64,000 nt of DNA from Polyangiaceae bacterium (GCA_009780955.1 WQZB01000014.1:1-64000); one strand, 5' to 3'. Shown: positions 50,036 to 61,163, counted from the stretch's first letter. Notes: generated by a model not told the origin, from the sequence alone. Numbers and translations are program-made.

Positions 50036-51850
50036 ATGGAACTTCGCCACGTCATTGCCTTGCTCGCGGCCATCGCTCCTATCGCGCTTGTCGCGTTTGC
50101 GCCGATCGCTGCATGCGCAAGCCACGATGCCGAGCTCGTTGGCGATACCACAAGCAGCGCGGGCCCCACCACGACGCCCGGCGATGGCAGCGCGAACGCC
50201 GGTCCGAGCCCGAGCGCGGACCAAGGCACTTGCACGGTTACCAAACCTGGCACGGCGGGTCTTGTTCTTCGGGGCCGTCTGCTTTTGCCCAATGCTGCTG
50301 CCGACGGCGAGCTACTCATCGATTCGAGCGGCATGATTGCGTGCGTTGGCACGAGTTGCACCGCGAACGCCGCAGCCCAGACGGCTACAGTTGTAAACTG
50401 CATCGATGCAGTGATCTCACCCGGTCTCATCAACCCGCACGACCACATCTCGTACGCAAACACGCCGCCGCAAGATCACGGCACCGAGCGTTACGAGCAC
50501 CGCAACGACTGGCGCAAAGGGCTTCGCGGGCACACGAAGATCAAAACGAAATTCACGGCGCCCGCAAACGTTGTGCGCGCCGCCGAGCTGCGCTTTCTGA
50601 TGAGCGGAACCACCTCGTCGGCAAGCGGCGGCAACGGTGGGGAGCGCGGGCTCCTTCGCAACCTCGATAGCACCGTTGCCCAGCTCGAAGGCTTGCCCAT
50701 GAAAGTCTGTGACTCGCAAACCTTTCCGCTCAAAGACAGCAGTGCGACCGTCGACAATTTTCCGCCACAAGCGTGCTCAGACTACTCGGCATCGCGCGAC
50801 ACCGCCGCAACCGTGGCCAAGTACGATGGCTATCTCCCGCACATTGCCGAAGGCGTTGACGACGCCGCGCACCTCGAGATGATGTGCCAAGACGACGAGG
50901 AGAACGACGCCGAGCACTTTCTGCTTGCAAAGCAAACCGCGGTTGTCCACGCGATTGGCGTTGGCGCGAACGACATCGCGAAATTTCGCGACACGCAAAC
51001 CACGCTCGTCTGGTCGCCGCGATCGAACATCAGCCTTTACGGCAACACCGCAGCCGTTGTCGAGTTCGACAACCTCGGCGTGCGAATTGCGCTCGGCACC
51101 GACTGGCTGCCATCGGGATCCATGAACATGCTGCGCGAGCTCAATTGCGCAAGTTGGTTGAACGAAAACTATTTCAATCATCACTTTTCGGACCGAGCTC
51201 TCTGGAAAATGGTCACGCAGAATGCGGCGATCGCCGTTGGCGGCCAAAGAGTCATTGGTATGCTCAAAGAAGGCTTTGCTGGCGACGTCGCCGTGTTCCG
51301 CGCCAGCGGACGAGCCGACTACCGCGCCATCATCGACGCAAGTCCTGAAGATGTCGTCCTTGTATTACGTGGCGGCACGGCGCTCTACGGCGACTCGTCG
51401 CTGTTCGGGTACCGTGGACTTTTCGCCGAGGCATGCGAAGACATCGACGTTTGCGGCATCGCCAAGAGAGCATGCGTCGAACAAGATACGGGCAGTACGC
51501 TAGCCGACATTCAGGCAGCCACCTTCGACATCTACCCGCTCTTTTTCTGCCGCGGAGAAGTGCCAACGATGGAACCCACGTGCGTGCCTTCACGCGGCGA
51601 AACGGCATCCGCACCAAGCGCTTCTGTGTACAATGCAATTACACCCGAGGATCAAGACGGCGATGGTGTGAAAGACATCGTCGACAACTGCAAAACCATC
51701 TTCAACCCAATCCGCCCACTCGATGGCGATGCGCAGCCCGACACAGATGGCGACGGCATTGGCGACGCGTGCGACAAGTGTCCGTTCGAGCCCGGCGAGT
51801 CATGCACCCCGCCAAGCACGGGCGATCTCGATGGCAACGGCTTTGATTAG
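50036..51850 (+). CDS. Secreted/lipoprotein amidohydrolase with C-terminal thrombospondin type 3-like Asp-rich repeats
   Basis: SPGLINPHDHISY metal motif; DQDGDGVKDIVDNC..DTDGDGIGDACDKC. Confidence 0.85.
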   Translation: MELRHVIALLAAIAPIALVAFAPIAACASHDAELVGDTTSSAGPTTTPGDGSANAGPSPSADQGTCTVTKPGTAGLVLRGRLLLPNAAADGELLIDSSGMIACVGTSCTANAAAQTATVVNCIDAVISPGLINPHDHISYANTPPQDHGTERYEHRNDWRKGLRGHTKIKTKFTAPANVVRAAELRFLMSGTTSSASGGNGGERGLLRNLDSTVAQLEGLPMKVCDSQTFPLKDSSATVDNFPPQACSDYSASRDTAATVAKYDGYLPHIAEGVDDAAHLEMMCQDDEENDAEHFLLAKQTAVVHAIGVGANDIAKFRDTQTTLVWSPRSNISLYGNTAAVVEFDNLGVRIALGTDWLPSGSMNMLRELNCASWLNENYFNHHFSDRALWKMVTQNAAIAVGGQRVIGMLKEGFAGDVAVFRASGRADYRAIIDASPEDVVLVLRGGTALYGDSSLFGYRGLFAEACEDIDVCGIAKRACVEQDTGSTLADIQAATFDIYPLFFCRGEVPTMEPTCVPSRGETASAPSASVYNAITPEDQDGDGVKDIVDNCKTIFNPIRPLDGDAQPDTDGDGIGDACDKCPFEPGESCTPPSTGDLDGNGFD

Positions 51851-51890
51851 CACGCCCCTTCTCGTGCATGCTAAAGGCGCCGGATCTGAA

Positions 51891-52850
51891 ATGCCCCCAG
51901 CTGTCGACCCTACCGACTCTCGCGCGCCGCTCGGCGCCGGCAACGCCGAACGCGCCATCGCCGCGCTCGAACTTGCGGCCGCGGCGGCTGAGGGAACGTG
52001 CGCGCAAACGCTTTCGTCCGTTTCGATACAAGACGTGCACGCGGCTCTCTACGAGCAAGCTAGAACCGTCCGCTCGAAGCTCGATCGCGTGGTGATGGGT
52101 GCAGATCCCGAGCTCGGTCTCGACGTGCTGCTCGACAGCGGCGTGCTTCGCGTTGTCTTCCCGGAAGTGTATGCCATGGTCGGCTTTGGCGACTGCGAAT
52201 GGCGCCATAAAGACGTGTGGAAGCACACCAAGCAAGTCGTCCGTCAAGCCGCGCCGCGGCTCGAAGTGCGTTGGGCATCGCTCTTTCACGACATCGGCAA
52301 AGTCAAAACGCGATCCATCAGCGCTGACGGCAAGGTCCACTTCCTCGGTCACGCCGAGGTGGGTGCGCGCATGTTCGAAAAGCTCGATCGTCGCCTTGGC
52401 ATGTTCTCCGTCGAGCCTGCGCTGCACCGCGCCGTGCACTTCCTCATTTTGCATCATTTGCGTGCGAACCAGTACGACCCAAACTGGACCGACAGCGCCG
52501 TCCGTCGCTTTGCGCGCGAGCTTGGCGAGCACTTGGGAGATCTGCTGTCGCTTGCACGCGCCGACATCACAACCAAGCGCCCCGAGAAAAGGAAGCATGG
52601 GCTCGATCAGATCGACGAACTTGCAAGGCGCATTTCTGCGCTCGCCGCACAAGACGCCAAACTGCCGCCCCTGCCTTCGGGCGTGGGCAACGAAGTCATG
52701 AAAGCGTTTGGCCTTGGGCCTTCGAAGCAGATTGGTGTCATCAAGAAAATGCTCGAAGCAGCCATCGACGCTGGCGAGATCGACGCGCGACTGCCTTCCG
52801 AAGAGTACGTTGCATTCATAGCGAAGGACCGCTCTCGCTTCGGCATTTAA
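51891..52850 (+). CDS. HD-domain protein resembling the C-terminal half of CCA-adding enzyme
   Basis: DVWKHTKQVVRQAAPRLEVRWASLFHDIGKVKTRS..HFLGHAEVGA. Confidence 0.82.
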   Translation: MPPAVDPTDSRAPLGAGNAERAIAALELAAAAAEGTCAQTLSSVSIQDVHAALYEQARTVRSKLDRVVMGADPELGLDVLLDSGVLRVVFPEVYAMVGFGDCEWRHKDVWKHTKQVVRQAAPRLEVRWASLFHDIGKVKTRSISADGKVHFLGHAEVGARMFEKLDRRLGMFSVEPALHRAVHFLILHHLRANQYDPNWTDSAVRRFARELGEHLGDLLSLARADITTKRPEKRKHGLDQIDELARRISALAAQDAKLPPLPSGVGNEVMKAFGLGPSKQIGVIKKMLEAAIDAGEIDARLPSEEYVAFIAKDRSRFGI

Positions 52851-52901
52851 GTGCAGCAAACTTGGCCGCCTGTGCGCGAACGGCGGAGGGTCAGGGCGCC
52901 A

Positions 52902-53936
52902 ATGACTTCGCCGCACATCATGTCCCGCCGCACGCTACTCACGGCTCTTGGTGGTCTCACGCTCATGTCGTTCGGACGCGTCGCCCGCGCCGACTCTTCT
53001 CCTTTGCCTCCTTCGCCATCTACGGCCGCGAGCAGCAAAGGTTCACGCATCGTACGTATGATTACGGACACGCGCGGCCTCACCGTCACGATGGATCTCG
53101 AACACGCGCCTTTTCCCGCGCCTGGCTCATGGTACCGCGACGCCACCGTGCATGCATTCATACCGCGCTACTACCGCGCGGTTGATGACGGCAGCGTTGG
53201 CGCCATCGTTCACTTCCACGGCCACAATTCCACCGCGGAGCGCGCGATGGTTGCCCATCAACTTCGCGAGCAGCTGTACGAAAGCAAACAGAACGCGGTG
53301 CTCATCGTGCCGGAACTCGCCACCTTGGCGAGTGACTCGTCGTGCGGAAAGCTCGAAGCGCCAGGCGGCTTTGGGCGAATGCTCCGCGATGCTTTGCGCA
53401 CACTCGACGTACCCGAGGTGCGCGCTCGGGCAGGTCGTTCGGCATTGCCGCACGGCGCGCGGCCTGGTCGCATTTGCCTATCCGCGCATTCTGGTGGTTA
53501 CCACGCCGCAGCATGTTCGCTGCGCAGCGACGGCGCGAATGTTCAAGAGGTTTACCTTTTCGATGCCCTGTACGCCGATGTCGACATCCTCAAAGCTTGG
53601 GTGATCGAAGGGCGCGGCAAGCCAATGGGAGCCCGCCACAAGCTTGTGTCGTACTACACAGAAGGCACGACAGAACACAACACACTTGCGCTTTTTTCCG
53701 ACCTCGAGAAAGCCGGAGTTGTATGCGCCAACGAGCTCGTCGAAGGAACTCTTTCGCGCGAAGAGCTCACACTCGCCGAAGCCGTAAGCATCAAAACGCA
53801 GCTATCCCACGGCGCCGTCACACGTGAAAATAACGGACTTCGCGATTGCCTCTATGCTTCTTCGCAGCGACGTAGGCTGAGGAGCTCTTGGTTCGACGCG
53901 AAGAAGGGCGCCCGCCCGCTCGAACGCCGCCGCTAG
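52902..53936 (+). CDS. Exported (Tat-like signal) hypothetical protein, alpha/beta hydrolase-like
   Basis: SRRTLLTALGGLTL signal; AIVHFHGHNST, LSAHSGGYHAA nucleophile-elbow-like. Confidence 0.6.
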   Translation: MTSPHIMSRRTLLTALGGLTLMSFGRVARADSSPLPPSPSTAASSKGSRIVRMITDTRGLTVTMDLEHAPFPAPGSWYRDATVHAFIPRYYRAVDDGSVGAIVHFHGHNSTAERAMVAHQLREQLYESKQNAVLIVPELATLASDSSCGKLEAPGGFGRMLRDALRTLDVPEVRARAGRSALPHGARPGRICLSAHSGGYHAAACSLRSDGANVQEVYLFDALYADVDILKAWVIEGRGKPMGARHKLVSYYTEGTTEHNTLALFSDLEKAGVVCANELVEGTLSREELTLAEAVSIKTQLSHGAVTRENNGLRDCLYASSQRRRLRSSWFDAKKGARPLERRR

Positions 53937-53943
53937 ACACGCA

Positions 53944-54082
53944 GAGGGCGCGATGAATCGCGCCCCTACAACAAAACAAGACACATTCGTAGGGGCGTAT
54001 GGCCATACGCCCCTATACACGCAACCGCCAACAAAACACATCAAAACGCACATCCGTAGGGGCGCCATTTATGGCGCCCTCA
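53944..54082. repeat. GTAGGGGC-type palindromic repeat array 4
   Basis: gagggcgcgatgaatcgcgcccctac; gtaggggcgtatggccatacgcccctat; gtaggggcgccatttatggcgccctcac. Confidence 0.92.
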
Positions 54083-54090
54083 CGCAACCC

Positions 54091-54513
54091 CTAAACACGA
54101 CGGCGTTTGGGGGGACGGCACCCATTATGCGGAACCGGCGTGACGTCGCGAATCAGCGTAACCTTGAAGCCCGCCGTTTGTAAGGCGCGCAGCGCGCTCT
54201 CGCGACCTGCGCCAGGACCTTTCACGAAGATCGCGATGGATCGCATGCCATGCTCCATCGCTCTGCGACCAGCTTCTTCCGCGGCAAGCTGCGCGGCAAA
54301 CGGCGTTGATTTGCGCGATCCTTTGAAGCCGCGCGAACCGGCACTCGACCACGCAACGGCATTGCCATTGATGTCGGTGATGGTGACAACGGTGTTGTTG
54401 AACGTCGACTGAATGTGGGCAATGCCCGTTGCGATGTTCTTTTTAACCTTCTTTTTGCCGGGCTTTGCCTTGCTCGTGGTTGTGCCCGCCGCAGCCGTTT
54501 TCGCAGTCGCCAT
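54091..54513 (-). CDS. rpsK: 30S ribosomal protein S11
   Basis: [34 protein letters not shown]. Confidence 0.98.
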   Translation of the reverse strand: MATAKTAAAGTTTSKAKPGKKKVKKNIATGIAHIQSTFNNTVVTITDINGNAVAWSSAGSRGFKGSRKSTPFAAQLAAEEAGRRAMEHGMRSIAIFVKGPGAGRESALRALQTAGFKVTLIRDVTPVPHNGCRPPKRRRV

Positions 54514-54557
54514 GCTATCTCCGAATCTCAGTTCTCAAAAAAAATGTTGAAAGGCTC

Positions 54558-54702
54558 AGAGGATGTTTACCAACCGTCGCGAGCGAATCGAGGCTAGGGC
54601 GGAGCGCGAGGAGCCCGCGTAAGCGTACTTGTCGTACGTGCGCAGGCACCGCAGCGCCCAACCGAAGCTTCGATTCGCGCAGCAGGCTGGTAAACATCCT
54701 CT
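54558..54702. repeat. Long-hairpin repeat family, copy C, between rpsM and rpsK
   Basis: 15-bp outer stem agaggatgtttacca/tggtaaacatcctct; second stem gcgaatcgaggct/agcttcgattcgc (54583-54595/54666-54678). Confidence 0.9.
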
Positions 54703-55094
54703 CATGCTGGCTTACGCGACGCGCCGCCACCACCACGCGAAAGAATTCCCTTGCGTGGGCCTTTGCGCGTGCGAGCGTTCGTGTGTGTTCGCTGGCCGTT
54801 GACCGGCAAACCTTTACGGTGGCGAAGACCCCGGTAGCAACCAAGATCCATAAGGCGCTTGATGTTCATCTGCACTTCGCGGCGCAGATCGCCCTCAACG
54901 CGATATTCGGTTTCGAGAAGCTCGCGAATGCGCTTGATATCGGCTTCGGTGAGCTCTTCGGTTTTCTTATTTTCAGGAATGCTTGCCTTCTTGCAAATCT
55001 CTTTCGCAAGAGCACGACCAATACCGTAAAGGTATGGAAGCGAGAAGGCAATGTGCTTGTGGCGGGGGAGGTCGACGCCTGCAATACGAGCCAT
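54702..55094 (-). CDS. rpsM: 30S ribosomal protein S13
   Basis: [26 protein letters not shown]. Confidence 0.97.
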   Translation of the reverse strand: MARIAGVDLPRHKHIAFSLPYLYGIGRALAKEICKKASIPENKKTEELTEADIKRIRELLETEYRVEGDLRREVQMNIKRLMDLGCYRGLRHRKGLPVNGQRTHTNARTRKGPRKGILSRGGGGASRKPA

Positions 55095-55118
55095 GATTCT
55101 TCCTTCGGCAGAGTAGCG

Positions 55119-55232
55119 TTAGCCTTGGCGCTGCTTGTGGCGTTGGTTATCACAAATGATGCGAACAACACCCTTGCGGCGGACCACCTTGCACTTGTCG
55201 CAGATTTTTTTGACGGACGGTCGAACCTTCAT
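55119..55232 (-). CDS. rpmJ: 50S ribosomal protein L36 (not in supplied ORF track)
   Basis: Own translation: [37 protein letters not shown]. Confidence 0.95.
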   Translation of the reverse strand: MKVRPSVKKICDKCKVVRRKGVVRIICDNQRHKQRQG

Positions 55233-55327
55233 GACATGCTCCGTAAACCTTGTGAAGCGTGACTCGTGGACTTCGTAAGGGCAAAAATGGGGCTTTTATC
55301 TAGGCTAAATAGGGCTGCTTAATGGGG

Positions 55328-55570
55328 CTACTTGTGGCGGTAGGTAATGCGGCCGCGACTGGGATCGTAAGGGCTTACCTCGACAGTCACGCGATCGCCC
55401 GGGAGAATGCGAATGTAAAATTGCCTCATTCTTCCGCTGATTGTCGCGAGAACCACAAGGCCATTGTCGCATTTTACACGAAACATTGCATTCGGCAGCG
55501 CTTCTTGAACGGCACCGTCAAACTCGAGCTTATCGCCCTTTGGCTCTTTTCGCTCACGACGCTCGCTCAC
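55328..55570 (-). CDS. infA: Translation initiation factor IF-1
   Basis: [33 protein letters not shown]. Confidence 0.95.
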   Translation of the reverse strand: MSERRERKEPKGDKLEFDGAVQEALPNAMFRVKCDNGLVVLATISGRMRQFYIRILPGDRVTVEVSPYDPSRGRITYRHK

Positions 55571-55636
55571 ACCCGGCCTTCTTTCTTCATCCTGCTTTCT
55601 CTAAGCCTCAGCCCCGTTTGCAACATGCGGTGACGC

Positions 55637-56263
55637 CTAATTTGCCGCTTGTACAACGGCGAGAACCCGGCGGGTGACTTCATCGACTTCGCCGACTCCA
55701 TCGACTCGCCTGAGAAGCCCTGCTTTTTCGTAGAAAGGCAACAAGTCTAAAGTCATTTTCTCATAAATGCTGATGCGGGTTCGAACGACGTTCTCGTGGT
55801 CATCGGCCCGGTGCTCCAAATCAGCATCGGGGGGCGGCGGGTTATACTTCAAGTGGTAAATCTGTCCAGTGCGTTTGTCGGTGCGGCGAAGCACAGCCCG
55901 CTCAATGAGCAAATCAGCCGGAACTTCGATCGCGACCACCACGTTGAGCTTATGCCCGCGCGCCACAAGAAGCTTGTCGAGCGCCTCGGCCTGGGGAACC
56001 GTTCGCGGAAAGCCATCGAGAAGAAACCCGTTTTTCGCGTCACCCAGCGAAGTGCGAGCACGGATCAAATCGATGACGGCTTCATCGGGCACGAGGCCTC
56101 CCTTCGACATTTTCTCGACGAGATCTTGGGGAAGCTTGCCCTTCGCCTTGGCCTCGCGAAGCATGTCACCGGTAGAAACCTGCACAATGTCCCATTTCTG
56201 ACAAATGAACTTGGCCTGGGTGCCCTTGCCGGCGCCCGGCGGCCCAACAAATACGAGCTTCAT
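55637..56263 (-). CDS. adk: Adenylate kinase
   Basis: [35 protein letters not shown]. Confidence 0.97.
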   Translation of the reverse strand: MKLVFVGPPGAGKGTQAKFICQKWDIVQVSTGDMLREAKAKGKLPQDLVEKMSKGGLVPDEAVIDLIRARTSLGDAKNGFLLDGFPRTVPQAEALDKLLVARGHKLNVVVAIEVPADLLIERAVLRRTDKRTGQIYHLKYNPPPPDADLEHRADDHENVVRTRISIYEKMTLDLLPFYEKAGLLRRVDGVGEVDEVTRRVLAVVQAAN

Positions 56264-57600
56264 CCGATGTCCCTCCGTCCTCGAATGCGTGTCACGCGAC
56301 CACCGCCACCCGACAGGCCTTCGTAGTTGCGTGTAATGAGATGCGCCTCGATTTGCGCGACAGTATCGAGCGCAACGCCAACGACAATCATGATGGAAGT
56401 GCCGCCCCAGCGGAACGGCACCTTGAAGTACTCGCTGATGACTGTGGGCACAATACACACGGCAGCAACATAAAACGCACCACCGAGTGTGATGCGCGTC
56501 ATTACCTTGTCGATGTATTCGGCGGTTTGCTTGCCTTGCCGAATGCTCGGAATAAATGCCTGTTGCTTTTTTAGATTGTCGGCCACATCGACCGATTGGA
56601 ACGTAACTGCCGTGTAAAAAAAGCAGAAAAAGACAATGAGTAAAATGTAAAAGACATTGAAGAGCCAATCACCACGCTCGAGGCTCGACTGAAGCTGCGC
56701 CATGCCTGGAACATGCATACCGGCAAGCGTGGCCGGAAACATGAGCAGCGAGCTTGCGAAAATTGGCGGGATAGTGCCCGCCGTGTTCACTTTGAGAGGA
56801 AGATGCGCCGTTTGCCCACCGTATACGCGGCGGCCCACCGTGCGGCGTGCATAATAAATGGGAATTCTGCGTTGGCCACGCTCAAAGAACACAATGGTTG
56901 CAACGGTTACGACGACAATCGACGCGACCGCGAACAGGTTCAGCGGCTGAATGGAACCTTTATGCGTTTGAAAATAAGTCGAAACGCCGCCAGGAATGTC
57001 GGTCACAATGCCGGCGAAGATGATGAGCGAGATGCCGTTGCCGATGCCTCGCTCGGTAATTTGCTCGCCAACCCACATAATGAATGCGGTGCCTGTGGTG
57101 AGCGTGATCATCGTCAAAATGCGAAAGCCCCAACCCGTGTGCAGGACCACATCGCCCATGGCGCCGCCCCCCACATCGGAGTTGCTCATCCCCTCGATGT
57201 TCATCGCAATTGCGAAGCTTTGGAAGGACGAAAGCAGAATCGTGCCGTATCGTGTATATTGATTGATTTTCCGCGTGCCTTGCTCGCCTTCTTTGCGAAG
57301 CTCGTCGAGAGGCTTCCACACCATCGTGAGGAGCTGCAAAACAATGCTCGCACTCACGTACGGCATGATGCCGAGCGCGAAAATCGACAGATTCGACAGC
57401 GCGCCGCCGGAAAACATATTGAAAAATCCGAGCATACCTCCGGATTTGTTTACGACAGCACGCATGACGTTCCGGTCAACACCGGGAATCGTGACGAACG
57501 CGCCAATGCGATAAACGGCAAGCATGGCCAGCGTGAAAATGACACGGCGCCGAAGCTCGGGCACCTTGCCAATGTTCGAGAAGCCGGCCAGAAAGCTCAT
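56260..57600 (-). CDS. secY: Preprotein translocase subunit SecY
   Basis: [31 protein letters not shown]. Confidence 0.97.
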   Translation of the reverse strand: MSFLAGFSNIGKVPELRRRVIFTLAMLAVYRIGAFVTIPGVDRNVMRAVVNKSGGMLGFFNMFSGGALSNLSIFALGIMPYVSASIVLQLLTMVWKPLDELRKEGEQGTRKINQYTRYGTILLSSFQSFAIAMNIEGMSNSDVGGGAMGDVVLHTGWGFRILTMITLTTGTAFIMWVGEQITERGIGNGISLIIFAGIVTDIPGGVSTYFQTHKGSIQPLNLFAVASIVVVTVATIVFFERGQRRIPIYYARRTVGRRVYGGQTAHLPLKVNTAGTIPPIFASSLLMFPATLAGMHVPGMAQLQSSLERGDWLFNVFYILLIVFFCFFYTAVTFQSVDVADNLKKQQAFIPSIRQGKQTAEYIDKVMTRITLGGAFYVAAVCIVPTVISEYFKVPFRWGGTSIMIVVGVALDTVAQIEAHLITRNYEGLSGGGGRVTRIRGRRDIG

Positions 57601-57613
57601 TGTGGGCGAGCTC

Positions 57614-58132
57614 TCATTGCGTTTGCTGCGCTTGCGACGGTTGCGGCGCTTGGACGGCGGCGTCGCCGTCGTCTTGCTGCGCTACGCCAATAGCGATAAT
57701 GGCCTTGCCGCCCGCCTTGATGATTTTCTCGTGCGCAGTCTTCGAGAAGGAATGCGCCGTCACCGTAAAGGCTTTCGTGACCTCACCACGACCAAGAATT
57801 TTGATGCGATCGAGCTTGCCTTTGATAATGCCGCGATTGCGCAACGCCGCCTCGTCGACCGTGGCACCGGCCTCGAATGCCTCGAGCTCGCTCACGTTCA
57901 CCTCGGCAACAACGGCCTTGAAAATGTTCGTGAAACCACGCTTCGGCAAACGACGCGCAAGCGGAGTTTGGCCACCTTCGAACCACGGCTTGAATGTGGC
58001 ACGGCGAGCGAACTGGCCTTTCTGACCGCGACCTGCGGTTTTGCCAAGACCCGAACCAACGCCGCGACCCTTGCGTGTTTTTTCGCGAGTTGCCCCTTTG
58101 GGCTTTGCGAGATTGCTCAGTGTGTCAGCCAT
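57614..58132 (-). CDS. rplO: 50S ribosomal protein L15
   Basis: [36 protein letters not shown]. Confidence 0.97.
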   Translation of the reverse strand: MADTLSNLAKPKGATREKTRKGRGVGSGLGKTAGRGQKGQFARRATFKPWFEGGQTPLARRLPKRGFTNIFKAVVAEVNVSELEAFEAGATVDEAALRNRGIIKGKLDRIKILGRGEVTKAFTVTAHSFSKTAHEKIIKAGGKAIIAIGVAQQDDGDAAVQAPQPSQAQQTQ

Positions 58133-58316
58133 TGTCGACCTCTTCGACCGTCACAAGGTGCAAAACGCGTTTGATGGCGCCCCGAAACGATGGGGTGTTG
58201 TTGACAACGACGACTTTGCCAATGCGACCAAGCCCGAGCCCTTTAAGATTCTGGCGAAAGCGCTCATCGACGCCGATTGTGCTGCGAACTTGCTTGACAC
58301 GAAGCTTTGCTTTCAT
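58125..58316 (-). CDS. rpmD: 50S ribosomal protein L30
   Basis: [29 protein letters not shown]. Confidence 0.95.
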   Translation of the reverse strand: MKAKLRVKQVRSTIGVDERFRQNLKGLGLGRIGKVVVVNNTPSFRGAIKRVLHLVTVEEVDNG

Positions 58317-58873
58317 GACGCCGAGGCCTCGATAGGCTTTCTCGCAGCCGCTCGTCTCTTACCGCTACCGCCATCGACAACCAGTTCGGCAGTTTGCTTG
58401 CGGCGCTTGGTTGCTACTTGATCAAGGCTTTTTAGTTCACCAAGCGCTTGAAGCGTGGCTCGCACCACGTTATGGGGATTCGCGCTGCCAATGCACTTGG
58501 TAAGAATGTCGTGAATGCCGGCGCTCTCCACGACCGCGCGAACCGCGCCGCCCGCAATAACGCCCGTGCCCGCCGATGCGGGCCGCAAAAACACCCGCCC
58601 AGCACCAAAGTGACCGTGCACTTCGTGCGGAATGGTTGTGCCGTCGAGCGGCACCTTGAAAATATTCTTGCGCGCCTGGTCATTGCCCTTACGAATGGCC
58701 TCGGGCACTTCGTTCGCTTTGCCAAGCCCAACACCCACGTGTCCGCTTTCATCGCCAACGACAACGAGCGCCGCAAAGGAAAAGCGACGACCTCCCTTGA
58801 CGACTTTCGCGACGCGGTTGATGTGAATGATGCGCTCTTTGAGCTTGTCTTCGTCGATCTGCTCGATAGCCAT
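58313..58873 (-). CDS. rpsE: 30S ribosomal protein S5
   Basis: [31 protein letters not shown]. Confidence 0.97.
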   Translation of the reverse strand: MAIEQIDEDKLKERIIHINRVAKVVKGGRRFSFAALVVVGDESGHVGVGLGKANEVPEAIRKGNDQARKNIFKVPLDGTTIPHEVHGHFGAGRVFLRPASAGTGVIAGGAVRAVVESAGIHDILTKCIGSANPHNVVRATLQALGELKSLDQVATKRRKQTAELVVDGGSGKRRAAARKPIEASAS

Positions 58874-58887
58874 TAGCTTTTCGCCTT

Positions 58888-59247
58888 TTAGAATTCGAGG
58901 CCGCCTTCGCGGGCACCGTCGGCGAGCGCCTTGATGCGCCCGTGGTACATGTAGCCATTGCGGTCGAAAACGACCTTCGTGACGCCTTTGGCTTTGAGAA
59001 GTTGAGCAATCGCGTTGCCAACCTTCTTGGCAGCGTCTGTTTTGTTTGCTTCGGCCACAAGGCCTTTGATGTCTTTCGCGAGGGTTGATGTGTGGGCCAC
59101 CGTGATGCCCCCCACATCGTCGATGACCTGCGCATAGATATGCGTGAGGCTGCGAAAAACGGTAAGACGTGGCCTGCTGGCCGTTCCGCTGACTTTGTTG
59201 CGGATGCGGAGCTTGCGACGCTCGCGACCTTTGATCTGCGCCGACAT
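58888..59247 (-). CDS. rplR: 50S ribosomal protein L18
   Basis: [47 protein letters not shown]. Confidence 0.96.
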   Translation of the reverse strand: MSAQIKGRERRKLRIRNKVSGTASRPRLTVFRSLTHIYAQVIDDVGGITVAHTSTLAKDIKGLVAEANKTDAAKKVGNAIAQLLKAKGVTKVVFDRNGYMYHGRIKALADGAREGGLEF

Positions 59248-59255
59248 GATGTTCC

Positions 59256-59852
59256 TTACTTTCCGCCCTTGGCCGCCTTACCGGCCTTCTCTTTAACCTT
59301 TTCGCCTTGATAGCGAACGCCCTTTCCACCATACGGTTCCGGTGGACGGAAGGCGCGAATTTTCGCGGCCGTTTGACCCATGGTTTCTTTGTTTGCGCCG
59401 CTGAGTACGATAAGCGTGCCTTTTGAATCGGCTGGTATTTCAACCTTGATACCAGCAGGAATTGGAAAGTTTATGGCGTGCGAAAAGCCAAGCGCCAGGT
59501 TCAAATTCGCGCCTTTGACTTCCGCGCGATAACCGGTGCCAACGAGCTGCAGTGTTTTCGTGTAGCCTGCTATCGTGCCGACGATCATGCCGTTGATGAG
59601 GGAGCGCGCAAGGCCCTGAAAGCGTGCGCCATCACGACCGCCAAGGGTGGGCACCACGGTAACCGAGGTGCCCGCAACTTGCACGTCGACGTGCGGACTG
59701 AGCGCATGCGACAGGTTCCCTTTAGGGCCTTTGACCTCGATCGTGCCATTCGCAACTGTCAGCGTAACGCCCTTTGGTAGCTCGATGGGGCGCTTACCAA
59801 CACGCGACTGACGAAGACCGGTCGGGGCAGTGGAAGATACTTGAGCGGTCAT
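59256..59852 (-). CDS. rplF: 50S ribosomal protein L6
   Basis: [30 protein letters not shown]. Confidence 0.97.
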   Translation of the reverse strand: MTAQVSSTAPTGLRQSRVGKRPIELPKGVTLTVANGTIEVKGPKGNLSHALSPHVDVQVAGTSVTVVPTLGGRDGARFQGLARSLINGMIVGTIAGYTKTLQLVGTGYRAEVKGANLNLALGFSHAINFPIPAGIKVEIPADSKGTLIVLSGANKETMGQTAAKIRAFRPPEPYGGKGVRYQGEKVKEKAGKAAKGGK

Positions 59853-59856
59853 TGGA

Positions 59857-60267
59857 TCACCAAACTTCGCAAAGGAGCTCGCCGCCCACGCGTTGCTCGC
59901 GGGCTTGGCGATCGGTCATGACACCGCGACTGGTCGAGAGAATGGAAATTCCCACACCACTTCGGACACGCGGAATGCGGTCGTGGCGAACGTAAACGCG
60001 CCGGCCGGGAGCCGAGATTCGGCGGAGCCCGTCGATAGCACTCGATTTGTCGCGGCCATACCGCATCACGAGCGTGAGCGTTTTTGGCCCCTGGCCCGCT
60101 TGGCCCGTTGGCCCCTCGCTCACACGAACGTCATCGAGAAAGCCCTCGGCTTTGAGTACCGTCGCAATGTGCTCTTTGACGAGCGAGTGGGGCATTTCCG
60201 CTCGGTCGTGACGCGCGAGCGCCGCGTTGCGGATGCGTGCAAGCATATCGGAAATGGGATCGGTCAT
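59857..60267 (-). CDS. rpsH: 30S ribosomal protein S8
   Basis: MTDPISDMLARIRNA; GISILSTSRGVMTDRQAREQRVGGELLCEVW. Confidence 0.97.
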   Translation of the reverse strand: MTDPISDMLARIRNAALARHDRAEMPHSLVKEHIATVLKAEGFLDDVRVSEGPTGQAGQGPKTLTLVMRYGRDKSSAIDGLRRISAPGRRVYVRHDRIPRVRSGVGISILSTSRGVMTDRQAREQRVGGELLCEVW

Positions 60268-60274
60268 CATGGGA

Positions 60275-60460
60275 TCACCAGCTCGCCTTGATCACGCCGG
60301 GAATTTCACCACGGAGTGAATAGAGACGAAGGCACACGCGACAGAGCTCGAACTTCCGGTAGTAGCCACGACCACGCCCACAAACTTTACAACGGTTACG
60401 GTGGCGCACGCGGAACTTTGGAGTGCGATTGAGCTTCGCAAATTGACAGGCTCGGGCCAT
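60275..60460 (-). CDS. rpsN: 30S ribosomal protein S14, zinc-binding type
   Basis: 61 aa; [23 protein letters not shown]. Confidence 0.96.
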   Translation of the reverse strand: MARACQFAKLNRTPKFRVRHRNRCKVCGRGRGYYRKFELCRVCLRLYSLRGEIPGVIKASW

Positions 60461-60499
60461 CTTCTTCTTCCCTTATTCCTTTCAGGCCTTGATTCCTTC

Positions 60500-61147
60500 T
60501 CAGGCCTGCCGGAACGGCATCCCCAGATGCTGCAGGAGCGCACGCCCCTCTTCGTCGGTGTGTGCCGTCGTCACGAAAGAGATGTTCATTCCTTTGATGA
60601 CGTCGATGCGGTCGTAGTCGATCTCAGGGAAAATGATTTGCTCCTTGAGACCAAGCGAGTAGTTGCCCTTGCCGTCGAACGCCTTGCGAGAAACACCACG
60701 GAAGTCACGCGTACGTGGGAGCGCCAGCGAAACTAGGCGGTCGAAAAACTCCCACATGCGGCCTTTGCGAAGCGTGACCATTGCGCCAATCGGCAAGCCG
60801 GCGCGAAGCTTGAAGCTTGCAATCGCCTTGCGCGAACGCGTAATAATCGGCTTTTGACCCGTTAGAGCGCGGAGTTCGTCAACGGCAGAATCGACAATTT
60901 TTGGGTTCGTAACCGCTGCGCCCAGGCCCATGTTGATGACAATTTTTTCGAGGCGCGGCACCTGCATCGGGTTCTTGTACCCAAACTGCTTCGTGAGAAC
61001 GGCGGTGACATCTTTTGCATACTTGCCTGCAAGGCGCGGCGAGACAGCTTGCGTTGTCGACGCGCCAGAAGGCTTGAACCCTGCGGTGGCGCCGCCGCCC
61101 TCGCCTTTGCCCTTCTTTTGTTTCTTTTCCTTTTTCTCGTCAGCCAT
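60500..61147 (-). CDS. rplE: 50S ribosomal protein L5 with N-terminal extension
   Basis: [49 protein letters not shown]. Confidence 0.96.
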   Translation of the reverse strand: MADEKKEKKQKKGKGEGGGATAGFKPSGASTTQAVSPRLAGKYAKDVTAVLTKQFGYKNPMQVPRLEKIVINMGLGAAVTNPKIVDSAVDELRALTGQKPIITRSRKAIASFKLRAGLPIGAMVTLRKGRMWEFFDRLVSLALPRTRDFRGVSRKAFDGKGNYSLGLKEQIIFPEIDYDRIDVIKGMNISFVTTAHTDEEGRALLQHLGMPFRQA

Positions 61148-61163
61148 GGCTCATACTCCAGCC

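Noticed and set aside
53940-54085. CRISPR array
   Set aside because: Hairpins are spaced irregularly, spacers are related to each other, and no cas genes are present; this is a REP-like array.
58874-59443. Long N-terminal extension of the rpsE ORF
   Set aside because: Antisense-free but overlaps rplR in another frame; S5 starts at 58873.
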